A model generated the notes under the pieces. That model was not told where the DNA came from. It saw only the letters and a program-made list of their open reading frames with translations, and searched no databases. 47,017 nucleotides of DNA from contig JASMMA010000017.1 of assembly GCA_030748415.1 (NCBI GenBank), forward strand, positions 1-47,017. Reading direction: 5' to 3'. The position numbers were made by a program, and so were the translations under genes. Source of the DNA: Planctomycetota bacterium. GTDB taxonomy: Bacteria; Planctomycetota; UBA1135. Positions 45,281 through 47,017 of this stretch are shown one piece after another. Within the stretch, counting starts at the first letter, position 1, and each line of letters opens with the position of its first letter.

Positions 45281-47017
45281 ATGTCTCTTCGTCTCCCATT
45301 CATTGCTGCTCTCGCATTTCCCTTTTTCATTCTAGGCCAACTTCCTGGGCAGAGCCGGTTTGACCTGCATGAGGTCAAATGGACTCTTTCACCCGACCCT
45401 GCCGGAGATGTGATTCGCATGGAAATGGAACTCGCCCCTCTTTTCAATCGGGACAACATCACATTACGGATGCCTCTTTGGAAACCTGGCGCCTACCGCT
45501 ACGACACCTATGAGAGGGCAATGAGAGGACTTGTTGCTGTTAATCAAAAGGGTGATGAACTTCCGCTGGTTGAGCTTGATCCGCGAACTTGGAGGGTTCA
45601 GTGCGAAGGCGCTTCCTCGGTTCACGTTTCGTACGACTTGAAGGTTCAGGATGAATCAGAAGAAAATGCCCCGCCCGCACTGCACCTTCACGCCCCTTCA
45701 GCGTTTCTCTATACAGAGGACTCAATCCAGCTCCCCCACATTCTCAAAGTAAATCTGCCAGAGGACTGGAGCTTTTCTTCAGGCCATCGCCCTGTTTCGG
45801 GTGAAGCAAACACCTATCGCTCTCCAAACTATGACGTATTTGTGGACTGCCCCATCGCCTTGGGCGCTCTAGAAACGATGTCCTTTGATAGTCACGGCAC
45901 CCCTTTTGAAATCGTTTTCTTTGGGAAGAGTCCGAGTGACGCTCAACTCGACAGAACAGAATGGACAGCTAAGGTAAAAGCAATTTGCGAGGCATCTTGG
46001 GAACTCATGGGGAGTTACCCGTTTGAACGCTATGTTTTCCTTTATCTATTCAATGATATAGGCGGCTATTACGGCCTCGAGCACCTGAATTCCACGACAA
46101 TTGCCTACAACCACAGGAATGCCAAATCAGGAAACATCTCCGGACTGGAAAGTGTGACCGCTCATGAGTTTTTTCACCTCTGGAATGTCAAAAGGATTCG
46201 TCCCAAGAAACTTGGCCCATTCGACTACTCTCAAGATGTACGAACAAAGGATTTATGGTGGCTTGAAGGGGTCACCTCTTACTACACCGACATCATTTTG
46301 CACCGTGCGGGTCTTCGAAAAGACGGTTGGTTCCTCAAGGCCCAGCAACGGAACTTCCTTGCTCAGTACAACACTTCCGGGTACGGAATCGTTTCTCCAG
46401 AGAGAAGTTCTTGGACTGTTTGGGATCCAACCCCTGGTGCCTATATCTCCTTTTACGACCAAGGCCAATCTCTTGGTTTGCTCCTTGATGTTGAAATTCG
46501 TAAGCACACCCAAAACAAACGCTCTCTAGACGATGTTGTTCGCTTTCTGCATCGTTGGGTTGATTATCCGAACGAGGGATATGCTCCGGGCGATTTATCT
46601 CGAGCCATTCGTTCCGTGACTGGATGGGATTGCCGACCCTTCTTCGAAAACCATATTCGTGGCCTCCTTCCTCTCCCATGGAATGAAGCCATGCCTGCTG
46701 CCGGTGTTCGGGCCTTTTTTGGAGAACCCGGTGATCCCTATTTGGGATTCAGTGCGTCTTCAACGCTTGTTGCAAGGGTAAAAGAAAACTCTCCGGCTTG
46801 GGATAGTGGACTTCGCAACGGTGACCAAATCCTACAAGTTGCAGGCCAGCCCTGCGCTTCCCTTTCCGAATTGCGAGAGATTGTCCGTGGCCTAGACTCA
46901 GGGAGCTCGATTCAAATTGATTTTCTTCGAGGTGGTGAAGGAATGTCCATTCCCTTCTCAGTTGGAGAGCGAACACGGGTCTTGTTTAAACTAGAGCGAG
47001 ATTCCAACGCATCTCCT
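45281..47017 (+). CDS. M61-family glycyl aminopeptidase, C-terminal end cut by the window
   Basis: This is a zinc aminopeptidase of the M61 family, probably exported (hydrophobic N terminus ending LGQLPG). 579 codons are present without a stop. The N-terminal beta domain includes MPLWKPGAYR, typical of the family. The zinc site is HEFFHLWNVKRIRP (His295, Glu296, His299), with the third ligand in WWLEGVTSYYTD. A helical domain follows, and a PDZ domain begins near residue 485, with LGFSASSTLVARVKENSPA and GLRNGDQILQVAG. M61 proteins often end with this PDZ domain, so little should be missing. The start ATG has no clear Shine-Dalgarno sequence. Confidence 0.92.
   Translation, partial: MSLRLPFIAALAFPFFILGQLPGQSRFDLHEVKWTLSPDPAGDVIRMEMELAPLFNRDNITLRMPLWKPGAYRYDTYERAMRGLVAVNQKGDELPLVELDPRTWRVQCEGASSVHVSYDLKVQDESEENAPPALHLHAPSAFLYTEDSIQLPHILKVNLPEDWSFSSGHRPVSGEANTYRSPNYDVFVDCPIALGALETMSFDSHGTPFEIVFFGKSPSDAQLDRTEWTAKVKAICEASWELMGSYPFERYVFLYLFNDIGGYYGLEHLNSTTIAYNHRNAKSGNISGLESVTAHEFFHLWNVKRIRPKKLGPFDYSQDVRTKDLWWLEGVTSYYTDIILHRAGLRKDGWFLKAQQRNFLAQYNTSGYGIVSPERSSWTVWDPTPGAYISFYDQGQSLGLLLDVEIRKHTQNKRSLDDVVRFLHRWVDYPNEGYAPGDLSRAIRSVTGWDCRPFFENHIRGLLPLPWNEAMPAAGVRAFFGEPGDPYLGFSASSTLVARVKENSPAWDSGLRNGDQILQVAGQPCASLSELREIVRGLDSGSSIQIDFLRGGEGMSIPFSVGERTRVLFKLERDSNASP

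Overview
The window is bacterial chromosome of roughly even base composition and very high coding density. It shows no insertion sequence, prophage block or CRISPR array. A two-membrane cell is suggested by an RND efflux pair, two proteins with lipoprotein signal peptides and a LolCDE-like ABC exporter. Several genes are types I associate with Planctomycetota and related marine lineages: a TPR/metallopeptidase-like/DUF1080 giant, DUF58 and BatA-like genes, a PDZ-bearing M28 lipoprotein and a TolB-like protein. This assignment is inference, and a marker-gene tree would settle it.

Layout. 193-4568 (-): RND permease and membrane-fusion protein. 4643-15315 (+): tig, clpP, clpX, a secreted protein that looks like an M1 peptidase without its zinc site, a DHH phosphoesterase, an RlmN-like radical SAM enzyme and a 1201-residue secreted multidomain protein. 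15317-16657 (-): lysine 6-aminotransferase. 16685-19129 (+): rnpA, yidD, a TolB-like protein and an acetolactate-decarboxylase-like lipoprotein. 19126-24368 (-): ubiD family, M28 peptidase, thiC, osmC. 24369-24852: the only long gene-free stretch, holding two nested inverted repeats, followed by an ORF6N-domain gene. 25326-32780: leuS (-), tRNA-Ala(GGC) with a terminator, lysS, then a permease/ATPase/permease exporter (+). 32777-39882 (-): a small membrane protein, asnS, then lexA, a UmuD'-like gene, dinB and dnaE2. 39945-41939 (+): NhaC antiporter. 41929-45228 (-): pyrC, DUF58, BatA-like. 45281 to the right edge (+): M61 aminopeptidase, cut by the window.

Most interesting system. lexA is followed, with coupled or nearly coupled starts, by a UmuD-like gene, a Y-family polymerase with its catalytic carboxylates, and a DnaE2-type polymerase. 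A perfect 8-2-8 palindrome lies in the lexA promoter. The gene order recalls the ImuA-ImuB-ImuC mutasome, but the ImuA place is taken by a protein that resembles already processed UmuD' and has no lysine where the self-cleavage dyad needs one. ImuB is replaced by an apparently active DinB. I infer a LexA-controlled translesion cassette of unusual composition.

Two genome-style features recur. Eight genes carry a TANNNT-like hexamer (one is GATACT) only 6-10 nt before the start codon and mostly lack a Shine-Dalgarno sequence, which suggests leaderless transcripts. All five convergent gene pairs end within 1 nt of each other or overlap by 4-11 nt, leaving no room for ordinary terminators.
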